Assembly (NCBI GenBank): GCA_030704615.1
Contig: CM060731.1
Location: 68,986,756 to 69,050,755, forward strand
DNA from: Takakia lepidozioides
Taxonomy: Eukaryota > Streptophyta > Takakiopsida > Takakiales > Takakiaceae
DNA: 64,000 nt
Direction: 5' to 3'
The position numbers and the translations under genes are program-made. This document shows positions 12,130 to 23,200 of the stretch, one piece after another. Below the pieces are notes generated by a model, which searched no databases, was not told where the DNA came from, and saw nothing but the letters and a program-made list of their open reading frames with translations. Each line of letters starts with the position of its first letter. Position 1 is the stretch's first letter.

Positions 12130-13300
12130 CAATATGCGTCCAAAGTTATCATAACAAGCGATCAAAGGTAACATAACATCTTGAAGCCCTCAGGAATGCC
12201 CGTCAAACGTGTGACTCAAAAGGACCTAGCTCTACAATAAAAAACCTAGCAGTTGGAAGAGAGGCAGACCAATAGACCGGTACAAAAAATCTGCTTTCAA
12301 GTATATCTGTACGAGTGTTTCCAACACCACGGACGACAGGAGAAGTCCAGCTCAATAACAAGAAAAGCAATGCAGTAGATAAAAAACCAGGCCCTTGACA
12401 AAGAAAACTTACAAGTGTGCTGAAACCAACAGGGTGCAGCGCTATCTCAACCGTAACCCACTATCGGCTGAGTGTATGCATGGAGAGCTTCAGAACTGTC
12501 AAATCATGACATGTAAGTTTCCTATTCCGTTATGATCCTCGTGATCCAATCACTTGCGAGTCATTTTTACATAGAATCGTGTAAAATCAATGGGCTATTA
12601 GGGTTTGAAGCTCCTACAATCTCGTCCTTCGAGAAATTTTGCCTGCGAAGAATGGAATGTTGCAAATAATTCCAGCAAATAAGTGATGCTGAATGACGTG
12701 AAATTACCGTCAATAAGATTCAAAGAGAGAGAACACGGAAGCAAAATAATTTAAAAAATAAATTTGTCTGGAAGGGGAGGGCCAGAGGTAGACATACAAG
12801 AGCCAGAATCAGACAGATGGAAGATAACGGTGTGAAGAGATATTGATGAATTTATTCATCGCCTACACAGAAGGGCAAAGGGACACCCACTGAATTGGGG
12901 TGTAGGCAAGGCAAGCCATTCACGCACTACAATTCAACATTACAAACCTAGTAACCGGAGTGATTGGACCATATTCAAACAATCAAAGAGGATATATGAG
13001 GTAGACCTCTACAACAAATCTGATGGATTGTCAGGGGGTCCGTGGATTCGAGCGGACGAGGAAGAAGAAGACATAACCACAATTTGAGAAGGAGGAAGTT
13101 TTGGGAGCGACCAATCTTGGCGCCTACGCACTCTGAACTGTCGGATACAACCCATACCTGCTGGACGCTGCATTCCTACCGATGGATCATCACGGAATTC
13201 ATCTTAATTAACCTTGATTACCACTGTAACCACTTTTCCTTTACCAGCATCCAATGCTTGCCAAGGGGGGCAATGCAACAAATGAATGATAAAATCAAAC
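12130..13300. other. Intergenic, no gene recognised
   Basis: Probable promoter region of the minus-strand taxilin transcription unit. No coding ORF is visible. An A-rich motif near 12750-12775 (aaataaatttgtctggaagggg) resembles the ends of the dispersed repeats at 5.7 and 13.3 kb. Confidence 0.4.
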
Positions 13301-13309
13301 AAACAATCA

Positions 13310-13590
13310 TCAACAATTTTTTTTATTTTTTTATTTTTTTAAGGAAAGGGGGCAGTGGCCCTTTTAATCAAATTAAATAAATTAGAGTTCACAAAAGGTG
13401 GAAAAAACAACCACCAAGGAGGCGTAAGGCTAACCGAGGGGGAACTTCCCCGAGACCATAGCAAACTAGCTATAAAGAGCAGAAGGAAACAGACTGAGAT
13501 GAGAAGAAATTTTTATCAATGCGCCGTTGGCTTTTTGCCGGGAGCAACCAGCCGGGACCCTGAAAAATCCTCCCCACCCCCTCACTGTTA
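13310..13590. repeat. T-rich-ended dispersed repeat
   Basis: A T/A-rich run (13315-13340) is followed by aaggaaagggggcagtggcc and a cttttaatcaaattaaat segment, the same layout as at 5660-5720. The tail contains ggaggcgtaagg, reminiscent of the aagcgtaa word in the 47.5-kb and 63.3-kb repeats. It is probably a decayed short non-autonomous element. Confidence 0.4.
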
Positions 13591-13611
13591 AATATTTCAG
13601 AATGCGGGTTA

Positions 13612-13786
13612 TATGCAGTGATGAGTAGTTGTGTATTGGTAAGGTGATGGCGATGGTAACTATGAGGTATGGGTTTGATTCTCTCGATGGGCAGTAGTGT
13701 CACCCCATAACATGTGGTCTATGTGACCCCAGCTCTTGTGGTTCGCGCTGCCCCTTGTCTGGCGTAAATTGTTATTAGTACATTTT
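13612..13786 (+). mobile_element. Candidate tRNA-derived SINE
   Basis: A box A-like sequence (TAGTTGTGTATTGG, starting about 13626) is followed about 44 bp later by a box B-like sequence (GGTTTGATTCTC, 13671-13682), the spacing of an internal RNA polymerase III promoter. The body runs to a T-containing end near 13786. No target duplication was identified, so this rests on the promoter boxes alone. Confidence 0.4.
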
Positions 13787-13839
13787 CTACTTGGTCGAAT
13801 TTGGACAGCAAATTTCATGACACCCAAATTTCATGACTG

Positions 13840-14045
13840 GGAGTTACAACAATTGGAGTGACACTCCCTTCCATGTCGTCTGGTGTCACTTCACACCATT
13901 GTGTGTTATTGACACTTTTGAGAGGGGGTGGGGAAAATTTGGCCAAGTGGCCAAGTGGCAATTACCTCAATTGGAGTGACACTCCCTTCCGGGTCACCCC
14001 ACTATCACTTCACCCCATTGTGTGTTATTGACATTCTTTGTGGGT
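13840..14045. repeat. 118-bp spaced tandem duplication
   Basis: The block starting aattggagtgacactccctt occurs at 13851 and again at 13969. Each is followed by a cacttcac(a/c)ccattgtgtg segment and ttattgacat/c. The two units are about 118 bp apart and diverged by several substitutions. Confidence 0.7.
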
Positions 14046-14059
14046 TGAGATGAGCCACC

Positions 14060-15650
14060 ACCTGGCAGCTTAATAGAGGTCAACAAAACTCCTTCACATC
14101 CCAGCCATTGGAGCTTGAAAGGCTGGGTCGATGAAGCCAACTTCACCAAGTATTTATATTAACAGCTTAACATCGTCTTCTACTAAATGCATAGGATGAA
14201 CCTGACATGAACATAATGATAAAAATGCAGATTCTAAGGCCAGGGGATCTATGGGCCATCATATATTTGAAGACGTCTTTCCCCCCGTCTCAAACCTGAG
14301 CTCCTGTGAGATAAAATAGAAAAGAGTTATTCCACCATGGTGTTCTTCGTTGTTAAGCACAAGTGGCTGAATGGATTTTCTGATGTTGAGACACTCTTTT
14401 CAACAGTTGCATTGGATGTAACCACCACTGCAGAACTGCTCTATCTGTATCAGGAGTGACAACACCTCAATGTTGCCAAGGTCAGCAAGAACCAGGTATT
14501 CTTATAATTCCTACAATTCTTATTGACGAGGTCATGTGATGCATAGTTTTGGTCTTTTGGTGTAATGTTAGGGTTGGTATCATTTTAAGTATCCAAAGTG
14601 GTCGTGCTAATCCCATGCGACAAAGTGGCATTGCTGTTCATGTTCGACAGCTCAACATATGAGGACCCGTGGCATGTGCCTGCCGTGGCGGTGGCAAAAA
14701 ACATCGCAAAAACAATGATCACAGTCCAAAAGATAGACATATTGTGGCACTCTTTCCTGGTGTAGCGACTTGCAGGATGAGCTTCAGTCGTAACCCTGAA
14801 TGATGAACACAAGAGCTGTGAGGGGGTGGTTGCAGCCTAAAGTGTCCATTTCTGGCTGTCACAACACAGATTTTCCTGCACATAGATTGATGGTATACAT
14901 TCATACTCTTCAATTGAATGGAATATTTGAGTAAAGGACTCTAAAGGATAATATGCACTGGAGGCTTCACCGACTCTTTCAAGTTTCATTTCAAAATACT
15001 AAGTATATTGAAAGTTACGGACTTTTTAAAAAGTCCCTAGTAAAATGTCATAGTCCATAATGTGATGATTATGTACTTTGTTCTTGGTCAATTTTCAATG
15101 CCACTATAAAAAAGAACTCACATTATGATCACCCCCATTTTGAGGAATGTAGAATGCTTTATCTTACACTAAAATATGTAGTCCATAAAATGTTAGGGAC
15201 TTTTGAAGAGCATAGAAATTAGTTATTTTTTGTATTAAGCTTTCCTACATGAACAACGTACATTTACAAGAACTTCATTCACAAAAAACACGCAATTCCC
15301 ATAGGTTGAGGGCATAGATGAATTAGATTTGAGAATTTCATTAGTTTTAATTTGATTTAATTAATTATTTTATTTTATTTTATTTTTTATTTTTGAAAAG
15401 CCCGCCCATATTGTTTTGGCACGATACTTTTGGCCGACAGTCTGGATTGATTTCATCCAGCGATAAAAATTAATTAATTTTCAAAACTCGCGTCAGCTTA
15501 AGGATATCTCATGTACTCGTGATCGTGTCCATAATCGTCTCTAGGCTGCAATCACCCAGGGGTCCTCCATATTCATAAGCTGAGGCTTAACAGACACGCA
15601 AAAGTTGCAAAATCACCTTAAAGGTTGCTTCAGCAGACCAAGGTCGTGTA
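14060..15650. other. Intergenic, AT-rich
   Basis: Apart from the doubtful small ORF, no coding signal is visible. An 18-bp perfect palindrome GGACTTTTTAAAAAGTCC lies at 15019-15036, a second ggactttt half-site near 15190, and a TTTTA microsatellite at 15360-15395. Confidence 0.45.
14585..14740 (-). CDS. Small ORF with signal-peptide-like N-terminus (51 aa), doubtful
   Basis: The 51-residue minus-strand frame starts MSIFWTVIIVFAMFFATATA, a plausible signal peptide, followed by a short Ser/Thr/Asn-rich tail. It has no recognisable family, no conserved neighbour and lies in repeat-rich DNA. It may be chance. Confidence 0.15.
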   Translation of the reverse strand: MSIFWTVIIVFAMFFATATAGTCHGSSYVELSNMNSNATLSHGISTTTLDT

Positions 15651-15654
15651 GGGC

Positions 15655-15740
15655 CACTACAACAAAACGCGATAGTTATGACTGCCCCGACAGTCATGGT
15701 TTTCCTAACTTTAACCATGACTGCATGATCATGGTTTTAG
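15655..15740 (+). mobile_element. CACTA (En/Spm-type) transposon terminus
   Basis: CACTACAACAAAA at 15655-15667 matches the terminal inverted repeat typical of plant CACTA elements. It is followed by sub-terminal repeats in both orientations (atgactg, cagtcatgg, accatgactg, atcatgg). A matching right end was not found in the window, so only one end is called. The other may have been lost to later insertions. Confidence 0.45.
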
Positions 15741-15839
15741 AAAAAACAAACCACCCAAAGTCATTCATATGAATGTAGTCATACGAAATCACTGAAAGTG
15801 ATTCAGCTTACCGTGCAGCTGTCACGGACATAGCCCAGA

Positions 15840-16130
15840 GGAACTTACCAGGAGTAAATACCAGAAGTTACCAAGTTACCATATTATCGAAAGTTATCAT
15901 GACTTACCGTGATTTACCATGATTTACCATAAACCATTACTTACCAAGTTACCGGGAGTTTACCAAATTACCAAGAATAACTTGGAAACTGCTCAGGAAG
16001 CTTCCTTTGGAGGAAACTTCTCCATTAAGATACCTCATTTGCTTAAGGAAGCTTCTCCATCAAGAAACCTTTGTTTAATCTTGGAAACTTCTCCAACAAG
16101 CAACCTCCATAGGGAAAGCTTCTTAGGGAA
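15840..16130. repeat. Low-complexity TTACC and GAAGCTTC word repeats
   Basis: From 15846 to 15975 the words ttacca, agttacc and tgatttacc recur many times. From 15990 to 16125 the words gaagcttc and aaacttctcc recur. The region abuts the left 348-bp repeat of the retrotransposon. Confidence 0.5.
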
Positions 16131-16132
16131 GC

Positions 16133-16480
16133 TGTCAAGTTAAATAAGCACAGTGTGAAAACAGCTAGAATAAAACTAGTTATTTGTATTTAACACTTGG
16201 ATTTAGGTCAAGTGTTAAATCAGGTGTCAAGTTTAGTTTGACACCTGGTCCGTCTTATCTTCACGAGAGCGGCAGTCGCGCGGCTCATCTTTCTCGAGTT
16301 GAGCCTGCGCGACCGAGCTTCTGCATGTGTTTAGATTTGAGTGTGCTTATGTAGGGGTACAGGTTGTTGTGGGGTGGAGTCCCCATAGCTTGGGGTGCCC
16401 CTGGCTCGACTACTATTTCTAAGAGTGATGGTTTGGTTTTCATGTTTTGTGTCAACAGTGTGTTCGTTGGATTTCTATCA
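16133..16480 (+). repeat. Left 348-bp direct repeat (LTR or LTR portion)
   Basis: It starts TGTCAAGTTAAATAAG and ends TTTCTATCA (TG...CA), as LTRs do. It is nearly identical to 27701-28048; the only noticed differences are g/a and t/c in the gcgc(g/a)accgagct(t/c)ctg stretch. No primer-binding site follows directly, and the flanks show no 5-bp duplication. Confidence 0.75.
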
Positions 16481-16599
16481 CTCGAGAAAGATGCTCTCTT
16501 ACCTGTGAGTGCAAGGTAGGAGTTGAGGGTTAGCACTTGCAAGATTACCTGCGTATAAGTAGTGATTAGTTTGAGAAGCATATCATTGAATGTGACCAC

Positions 16600-17280
16600 A
16601 AGATTTAGCGTGCCCTGAAACGCCTGGAGGATGACGATGCCAGAGCCGCCATTGTTATTGCAGTTGCTGAAGCTACCAAGTCACTAGAGGCTTTGGGGTA
16701 CACAAGGAGATACTTAAAAATGCAGCAGCAAATGCTAGTTGGCACCTATGCATGATCCTTGAAGCTGGATGATCGTTTCACCAGTAAGCTTATAGAGGAG
16801 CTCTTCTGGTCTTGTGGGTCATGTCTGAAGGCTTCATTGCATACCACTGATCCTCTTTCAAAGGAACAACCGCTTGACTGTCCAGGCTTTGCAGAATCAG
16901 AAGCTTGAAGTCACAACGAACGATGATGATGATGTGGAACAGTGGGTGGAAGCTTGTCTTCCAAATTTTTGGCAGCAGATGACACTGCAGCGCGGAAAAG
17001 AATGCTTTGCTCGGAAGAAGGCTCTGATCCAACTAGTTGTGTGTATCTGTGACTTGGCAGAGGACTGGGCATAAATGACATTTGGTGGGTCTCAAAAGTG
17101 GGTCCACATCTGAACGTTGTCACTTGGGGCTGCAAGTTATCGTGATTCAGGGGTGACTCTAACTGAATCACCATTGACAAGGACAGTAGTGGCAAGTGCT
17201 GTTTAGGGAAGACACCACTGTGGACGACTTGATTCATGTGATAGAAGGCTAAATACAGCAGTGGTGGGACTAGCCAACAA
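16600..17280 (+). other. Unrecognised coding-like fragments inside the retrotransposon
   Basis: An open stretch near 16610-16755 reads KRLEDDDARAAIVIAVAEA and onwards. Another at 16874-17074 reads through WVEACLPNFWQQMTLQRGKE. Both have amino-acid composition like real protein, but neither is recognised. They may be further captured host fragments or remains of an element-specific ORF. Confidence 0.25.
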
Positions 17281-17289
17281 CCGACAAGG

Positions 17290-17930
17290 CAATCCAGCAT
17301 GCAGTACCTGGACAGTTTCTTTTTTTTTCAAAATGGATTGCAGGGATATCAGCAGATGAGAAGGCAAGACTGCTACACTGTGTTGTTGTAGGTGGTGGTC
17401 CTACAGGGGTGGAACTCAGTGGTGAGCTCAGTGACTCATCAGGAGAGACGTCTACGGCTAGTTCGGCCATGTGAAAGATTTTATCCATGTCACACTTATT
17501 GAGGCAAAGGAGATTTTTTTTCATCTTTCGATGTTCGACTCCGGGAGTACGCGACCAGGCACCTGATCAAGGGTTTGGAGGGATAAGCTGGAGGGTCTTA
17601 AACGCATAACTGTTTTCAGACTGGGGTAAAGCTGATGCAAGATGTAGTCAAGGATGTTCTGCCAGACAAATTAGTGCTTACGGATGGGACGGAGGTGCCA
17701 TACGGGCTGCTGGTTTGATCAATGGGTGTTGGATCTTCTTCCTTTGTCCACTCCTTACCTGTGAAGAAGTGCCCTGGTGGAAGCTTGGCAGTTGATCCAG
17801 TTACTAATGGAAGCCCTACCGCAAACAAAGAGTGTTGCTGAGAGACAAGGAAAGTACCTGGGCAAATCTTTGAACAAGCTGGCACAAGCAGGTGGTGGTC
17901 AGGCTGGGGTCCTTTTGTAGATATTCTGTG
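17290..17930 (+). pseudogene. Captured fragment of type II NAD(P)H dehydrogenase (alternative NADH:ubiquinone oxidoreductase)
   Basis: Frame-broken pieces match plant NDA/NDC-type enzymes in order: [20 protein letters not shown] (nucleotide-binding GxGxxG region, about 17350-17412), a HVKDF..VTLIEAKEI block (about 17470-17512), FDVRLREYATRHLIK (about 17527-17571), [19 protein letters not shown] and [12 protein letters not shown] (about 17625-17715), and ERQGKYLGKSLNKLAQAGGG (about 17840-17900). These enzymes oxidise NAD(P)H without proton pumping in mitochondria or plastids. Between HLIK and GVKL sits an apparent retained intron ending in a CAG acceptor, so the source was probably genomic or unspliced RNA. 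Frameshifts and stops make the copy non-functional. Confidence 0.7.
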
Positions 17931-18184
17931 GGCCTTTAATGAGCAAGTGATCCAACCATACTCTAAGCTCAGGCGTTGAGCAGCCTTACAGGTGAATCTA
18001 TAGGGTCCCGTGGGAACAATTTCTGCAGCTACACAGGGTGTGTTAGTGGCCTAAGAACAGCTTAGAAATGCTTCAGTGCAAGCCCTGGAAATTGTGGGCG
18101 TCAATGCCCGTACACACCGATGGCAACGTTGAGTCAATCCCTTCAGCTCATATCCCGCTCATACACCAAGTGTCACCTGGTGAG

Positions 18185-18345
18185 TTCACAGTCTCCCACT
18201 CTCATGCTTTCCTGCAACGGGCATTGGCGTACCTGCATCCTGAGTGCCCGGAGCACAGGGTGTACTGATATGGAGCCTTCTCACGTTCTCCTTGACAGAA
18301 AGGCCAAGACCCGCATCACCGACCTTCACATCCCACGCACTGCCA
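18185..18345 (+). pseudogene. Possible receptor-like kinase fragment
   Basis: The reading ALAYLHPECPEH, then after a one-base shift MEPSHVLLDRKAKTRITDL, resembles the region around the catalytic loop of plant receptor-like kinases (ALAYLH...ECPE... D-K-P-x-N-I-L-L-D). The catalytic Asp and Asn positions are altered and the frame is broken. The match is short, so this could be coincidental. Confidence 0.3.
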
Positions 18346-18748
18346 CAGCATAAGAGCACAGAACGAGAGGAGGGGTGAATCCAGACTGTGAGAACTACAT
18401 GAACATGTTTGGGAACCCGAAGATAACCAGGGAACAGGGAACCAAGACAAATATTTTTTTTTTAAAAAAAAGTTTTCTTTGTATTTGTTTGGTCTTTTGA
18501 TCTAATTTAAATGATTTAGAGCCAAATTGGTCACATCTTTGTCAAATGGACTCTGTTTGACTCAGTTTTTGGGGGGATAGCTGCAGAAAGGGGAAATCTA
18601 CCTATCTTGACCTGGTTTTAGTTTTTGGGACTCTGTTAAAAATCTATGGAATTTTTAGAGTGTGAGTGTGCCATAAAAGATCCACAATCCTGTCTCTAGA
18701 ACCTGTGCTGGTCTATATGAGAGACAAATCTGTGGATGTACTCCTTGC

Positions 18749-19426
18749 ATGGCTGGGGGAAATGAGGACGTAATTGAAGGGCAGGTCTCTTCTCTTAGCC
18801 TGTGCACACAAGGGGACAGGATTTATGTTTCCCAAGGAACTCAGACTGATTTGAGTGGAGAACAGTTGGACGAGTTGATTGCATACTGGGAGTCAGGCAT
18901 TAGCAGTAGACAACAGACTGCTGTAGTTGGCATTGAGGGCCTCAATATCGCCTTGGACAGTCAGAACTCTGTTGGAGCCAGCAGTTCTGCAGCTGTAGGT
19001 GAAATACCAAAGTGGGTGAAAGCTAGGCTTGGAACACAGCCAAAGACAGCCCCGGGGACCAAGGTGTTCAGCCACAAGGCCGTGGTGTACTGGAGCAGAG
19101 GAGCAGGAGCTACACAAGTTTGTGCAATCAGACATGGTTGCAGCCGGATACGCTCTACACAGGGCAACCACGAGCGGGGGTTCATCAACAATGACATGTT
19201 TGTTGTGCGTGAAGGAGATGCAGTCATTCGCAATGAGGACACCCGCAACCGTCTCAAAGCTTTCGAGTTGAGAGACTATCAGACCCTACCTTTGTTTTCT
19301 TTAGTGTTCAGTGAGCGGGAGATAGGGGAGTATTGCTTTGTCTCTACCTGGCAGAAAGAGGAGGAGGGTTGGTTAGAGCGAGCTACTGTAGCTTGGGACA
19401 AGCTTAGTGGCAGTTTCTGGACATAG
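18749..19426 (+). CDS. Unrecognised 225-aa ORF upstream of the retrotransposon PBS
   Basis: The ATG at 18749 opens 225 codons ending TAG at 19424-19426, far longer than chance ORFs in this frame. The protein is mixed polar, with a Ser/Ala-rich linker near residues 70-80 and then a basic part (WVKARLGTQPKTAPGTKVFS). A Cys/His pair sits around residues 124-130 (CAIRHGC), and a Trp-rich acidic C-terminus follows (STWQKEEEGWLERATVAWDK). No known domain is evident. It lies between the left 348-bp repeat and the candidate primer-binding site. It may therefore be an LTR-borne or leader ORF of the element, the 5' coding part of another element, or captured host sequence. Confidence 0.45.
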   Translation: MAGGNEDVIEGQVSSLSLCTQGDRIYVSQGTQTDLSGEQLDELIAYWESGISSRQQTAVVGIEGLNIALDSQNSVGASSSAAVGEIPKWVKARLGTQPKTAPGTKVFSHKAVVYWSRGAGATQVCAIRHGCSRIRSTQGNHERGFINNDMFVVREGDAVIRNEDTRNRLKAFELRDYQTLPLFSLVFSEREIGEYCFVSTWQKEEEGWLERATVAWDKLSGSFWT

Positions 19427-19799
19427 ATATACCTCCTACACCTTACCATCATGCAGAGCGAGGCACTTTGAGAGAAGTCTGGCAGTTGATAGCATAGATC
19501 AGGATTGGATCTTGCTTGGTTGGGCTTCTATTCTTCCCCTCCATCTCTGTACTATTTTCATTACCTTGTACTTGCAGTTGCCAAAGCCTCTCTTGGTGGA
19601 GGCTAGTCAGTCCGGGGTTTTGGGCTGGGATATTCTACAGGATCAGCATTGCAGCTGGATTTTGGTGTGGGGGTGTTGATGTTTTGATTTCTTGTGTTTG
19701 GATCCCCCCCAACACCTGCATGCTTGACTGTGCGCCATGTTGGTTTTGTGTGGGCGCTTGCTTTCATAGGGATTAGGCCGGATTTGATCACCGGTCAAT

Positions 19800-19905
19800 C
19801 CTAGAGTATGCTGTCGATGGTGAGGCTGGAGTGATGACCAGCAAGACCACCAGTGTTTCTTCTATGGTGAGGCTGGGTTGATGACCAGCCAACCATAGGA
19901 GTTCT
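19800..19905 (+). repeat. Short tandem repeat in the element leader
   Basis: Two imperfect units of about 48 bp each read atggtgaggctgg-(agt/gtt)-gatgaccagc, at about 19818 and 19865. They lie just upstream of the candidate PBS. Confidence 0.5.
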
Positions 19906-19991
19906 TGCGGTGGATGCAGGTGCAGGTGCCCTGAGCCATTGGGATATGACCCTTAAAACTGCAACAGGTGCCCACCCGTGTCACTATTAGA

Positions 19992-20005
19992 TTAGTACTA
20001 GAGCC
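19992..20005 (+). promoter_or_regulatory. Candidate retrotransposon primer-binding site
   Basis: TTAGTACTAGAGCC matches the widely used plant initiator-tRNA-Met PBS pattern TTGGTATCAGAGCC at 11 of 14 positions. It lies just upstream of the gag frame, where a PBS should be. If correct, the 5' LTR ends close to 19990. Confidence 0.5.
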
Positions 20006-20233
20006 TTATAGTGTCACGTGGAGGAGGTGCACATTGTGAGTGTCATTACGGAGTTACCCAAGGGTGGTGAGGGGAGTACGGCTACAGGCAGTAACAGTGA
20101 GAGTGGGTTCACAAGACGAGGTATTCGGTTCAGACCACCTTCACCGCCACCCTCAATTACTGTAGAGTCAGACACAGACTCGGAGGCTTCATCAACAGGT
20201 GTGCACTTTCATTCGCCATTGTTGTGGGACGAC

Positions 20234-23200
20234 ATGGAGGAGATGTATGGAGCTACCAAGGGGCCTCGTAGGTACTCTGGAGCTGTGGGCACAATCGAGT
20301 TGGATGACTTTATCCAGGAGTTCGACAGCTGGTGTGATTTGCAGCAGATGCGCAATCCACAGCTATTCACCCCATTCATGGCGTGGAAGGGACTGTTCCA
20401 ACATTTGGAAGGCCCGCCTATGGACGATTACCACGAGTTCAGGCGAGGACATGAAGCAGAGATTGAGGAGTGGAGGATGTATTGGTCACCTGACTACGTC
20501 TCCATTACTCGAGGCACGACGCGACCAGTAGCTGCATCAGTACCAATAGCTCCCACTGCCAGCACTAGTAGTGGAGCAGGTAGTGCTGGTACTTCTGCAG
20601 GTGGTACCAGTTCAAAAGGTGCTACTACTCCTCCTGCCACAACTACAACACATGTGCCTAGATTCAACCCGGTGGTGGAGTTCTTCCAGGAGTTGCGGAG
20701 GAACTACCAAGGTGTACGGACAGAGAAGCTGCGAAGTTTGCAAGACTTCCAGCGCAAACCCAGTGAGAGCCTGCGAGAGGCGTACACTCGTATGAGGCGC
20801 TTGATAAGTGTGACCCAAGGGGTTACTGAAGCTCAGGCAATCCAGTTTTGGTATGGAATTCTGGACAAGGAGCTCAAGAGAAGGGTGCGAGATGCAACCC
20901 TGTTACAAGCAGCCCAACCCACATTAGCAGATGTGTTTTTGCTGGCTGAGCGGATTGAGCTCAACATGGTGGAGGAGCGAGTTGTTACAATTGGATTTGG
21001 CAAGGACATGCCTGTACGGGGCACAGCTGTCAGCCCACAAGCACAAGGGACTGCCCAACAGCGTGGTCAGGGGGGCAAGGTTGCCCAGCCCAAGTTCCAT
21101 GGAGCTTACAGGGGACCTCAGGTGCAGAGGCCCGTGGCATCTTTTGCAGGCCAACAGCAACCAGGGGTGATATGTTGGACATGTGGAGGACCCCATGTCA
21201 AGAGAGATTGCCCAGAGAGTGGCAGAAGGCCGGCACAAGCACAGCCTGCACAGTTGCAGTGTGGGCATTGTGGCAAGTATGGGCATGGAGATGCCCAGTG
21301 TTATGACTTGCATCCTGAGTTGCGCCCAGGCCAGTTCCAAGGGAACAATGGTGGCCGGGGGCGAGGTGGACCAGCCCAGAGAGGACGAGGTGGTCGGGCA
21401 CGAGGTGCAGGCCAAGGGCAAGCTCAACATGGCCAAGGACGCGGAGGTCAGGGCGTTGATCAAGGCATGGCCAACCGGCTTCAGCAGCTAGAGCAGAGGC
21501 TCGCTGCCATGGCTATAGCTCAGGCGGTACCGGCTCCCAGGCGGGATGGTCCACCTCCTGCTCCTGAGGGAGGAGATATGGGAGGCATGGGATTTATGTG
21601 CGGAGCAGCACTACCACTAGAGCAGGTGGAGTCTGCTGCAGCCGTGACTCGAGGAGCAGCACGAGTTCCTGAGCCACGAGGTGCAGAGGTGGAATTGGAT
21701 CCACAGCGTGGGGAGGCAAGCCGTCAGGCAAGGCTTCCTCAGTCATTCACATTGGCGGAGACTGTGTCGACGCCATCCATGGCACCTAGTTCTCGCCCGA
21801 CTGTTACCGAGGCGGAGGTTACTATGCCATTGGGGAGAGCTACACGTGCAGCATTGACTCCTGCTGCCAAGGCTAGTGCGGCCGGTGTGTTATTGGGGGC
21901 AGCCACCTCTGTGTGTCAGGCCCCACTGTTCTCGGCAACAATGATTGCGACGCCGGGGGTGAGACCAGCTGCAGTGTTCAGACTAGCAGCAACACTCTGT
22001 GAGAGTGGGGAGGTCACTTCATCTTCTGCGGAGTTAGTGGAAGGTGTAGTGGCAGAGGGATCCTCGGATTTGAGGGTCAAGACTGCCACGGCTGCGCCAT
22101 GGCAAGTTGCAGCTGCCAGGTTGACGGAGCTGCCAGCTAGGCCAGCCATTGAGCGCGCCATGGTGACACCTGGAGTTGTCTTGTTAGACAACCAGGGAGG
22201 CATTTTCACTTTGAGTGGACCGGCAGGCAAGAAGTACCGGCCACTGCGGGTCTTGTTGGACTCAGGAGCTCAGCCACTGATGTTGGGCAGAGCTGCTATT
22301 GCAGGTTTGGGCCTCATGGAGGCGGATATGGAGCCTTGTCCTTTCCAGATACAGACATCTCTGGGAGGATCAGAGCAGGCTCGCGGCATGACACGGCATC
22401 AGTTGGCTATTAGACTGCAGCCGGATCATCCTGTAGATGGCTCAGTGATGCGAGCCAAGGCCATTGTGACAGACGCGGTCTCTTACGATGTCCTCGTTGG
22501 TGGGGCAGTGTTATACCCCATGGGCTTCACCCTGGATTTCTGGGAGGAGTCAGCATCCTACAGGCCTGGATGGCAGTCAGGGGATGGTCGCCGTGCACAG
22601 CTCCCTGTGACATTCATTGGGGGTATTGCAGCTGCCCAGCGGGGCAAGATGCCAACACTAGCCGCCTTCACAGCTGCAGTTAGTTGGCCTGGAGAGTTGC
22701 TGGAAGGCAATGCCCATGCAGAGGATGTGCCACCTCCAGCAGAGCAGGATGACATGCATGGTACGGCGGAGTTGCCTGCCATGGTTGCTCACACTCCGTT
22801 GTGGGGTACGAGCAAGGATTTGCAGCAAGCTGCTGATGGACGGGTGCAACAAGCTTGGGAAGAAGCTTTTGTACCGTCAGGAGAGGAGGAGAGTGCGGTG
22901 ATTGCACCAGGGCCACCTCAGTTGTCGCCATTGGACACCACACCTCTTGTGTGGCAGCGGCCGGATGAAGGCATTTGCCTTCTGGACTTGTTTGGCGGGA
23001 TCAGCACCGGATTGGCTGCTGTGCTACAGGCAGGTGTGCGGGTAAGGCGTTACCTGTATGTGGAGAGGGATGAGACTGCACGACGCGTCTCACTGCGCCA
23101 TGTGGCTCAGTTGGTACAGCAGTACCCTGACTTGTTGCCTGTGTCTGCAGTTCGTGGATACCAACAAGCCTTGCCAGCAGACATTTCCTTGTTGGGGGCG

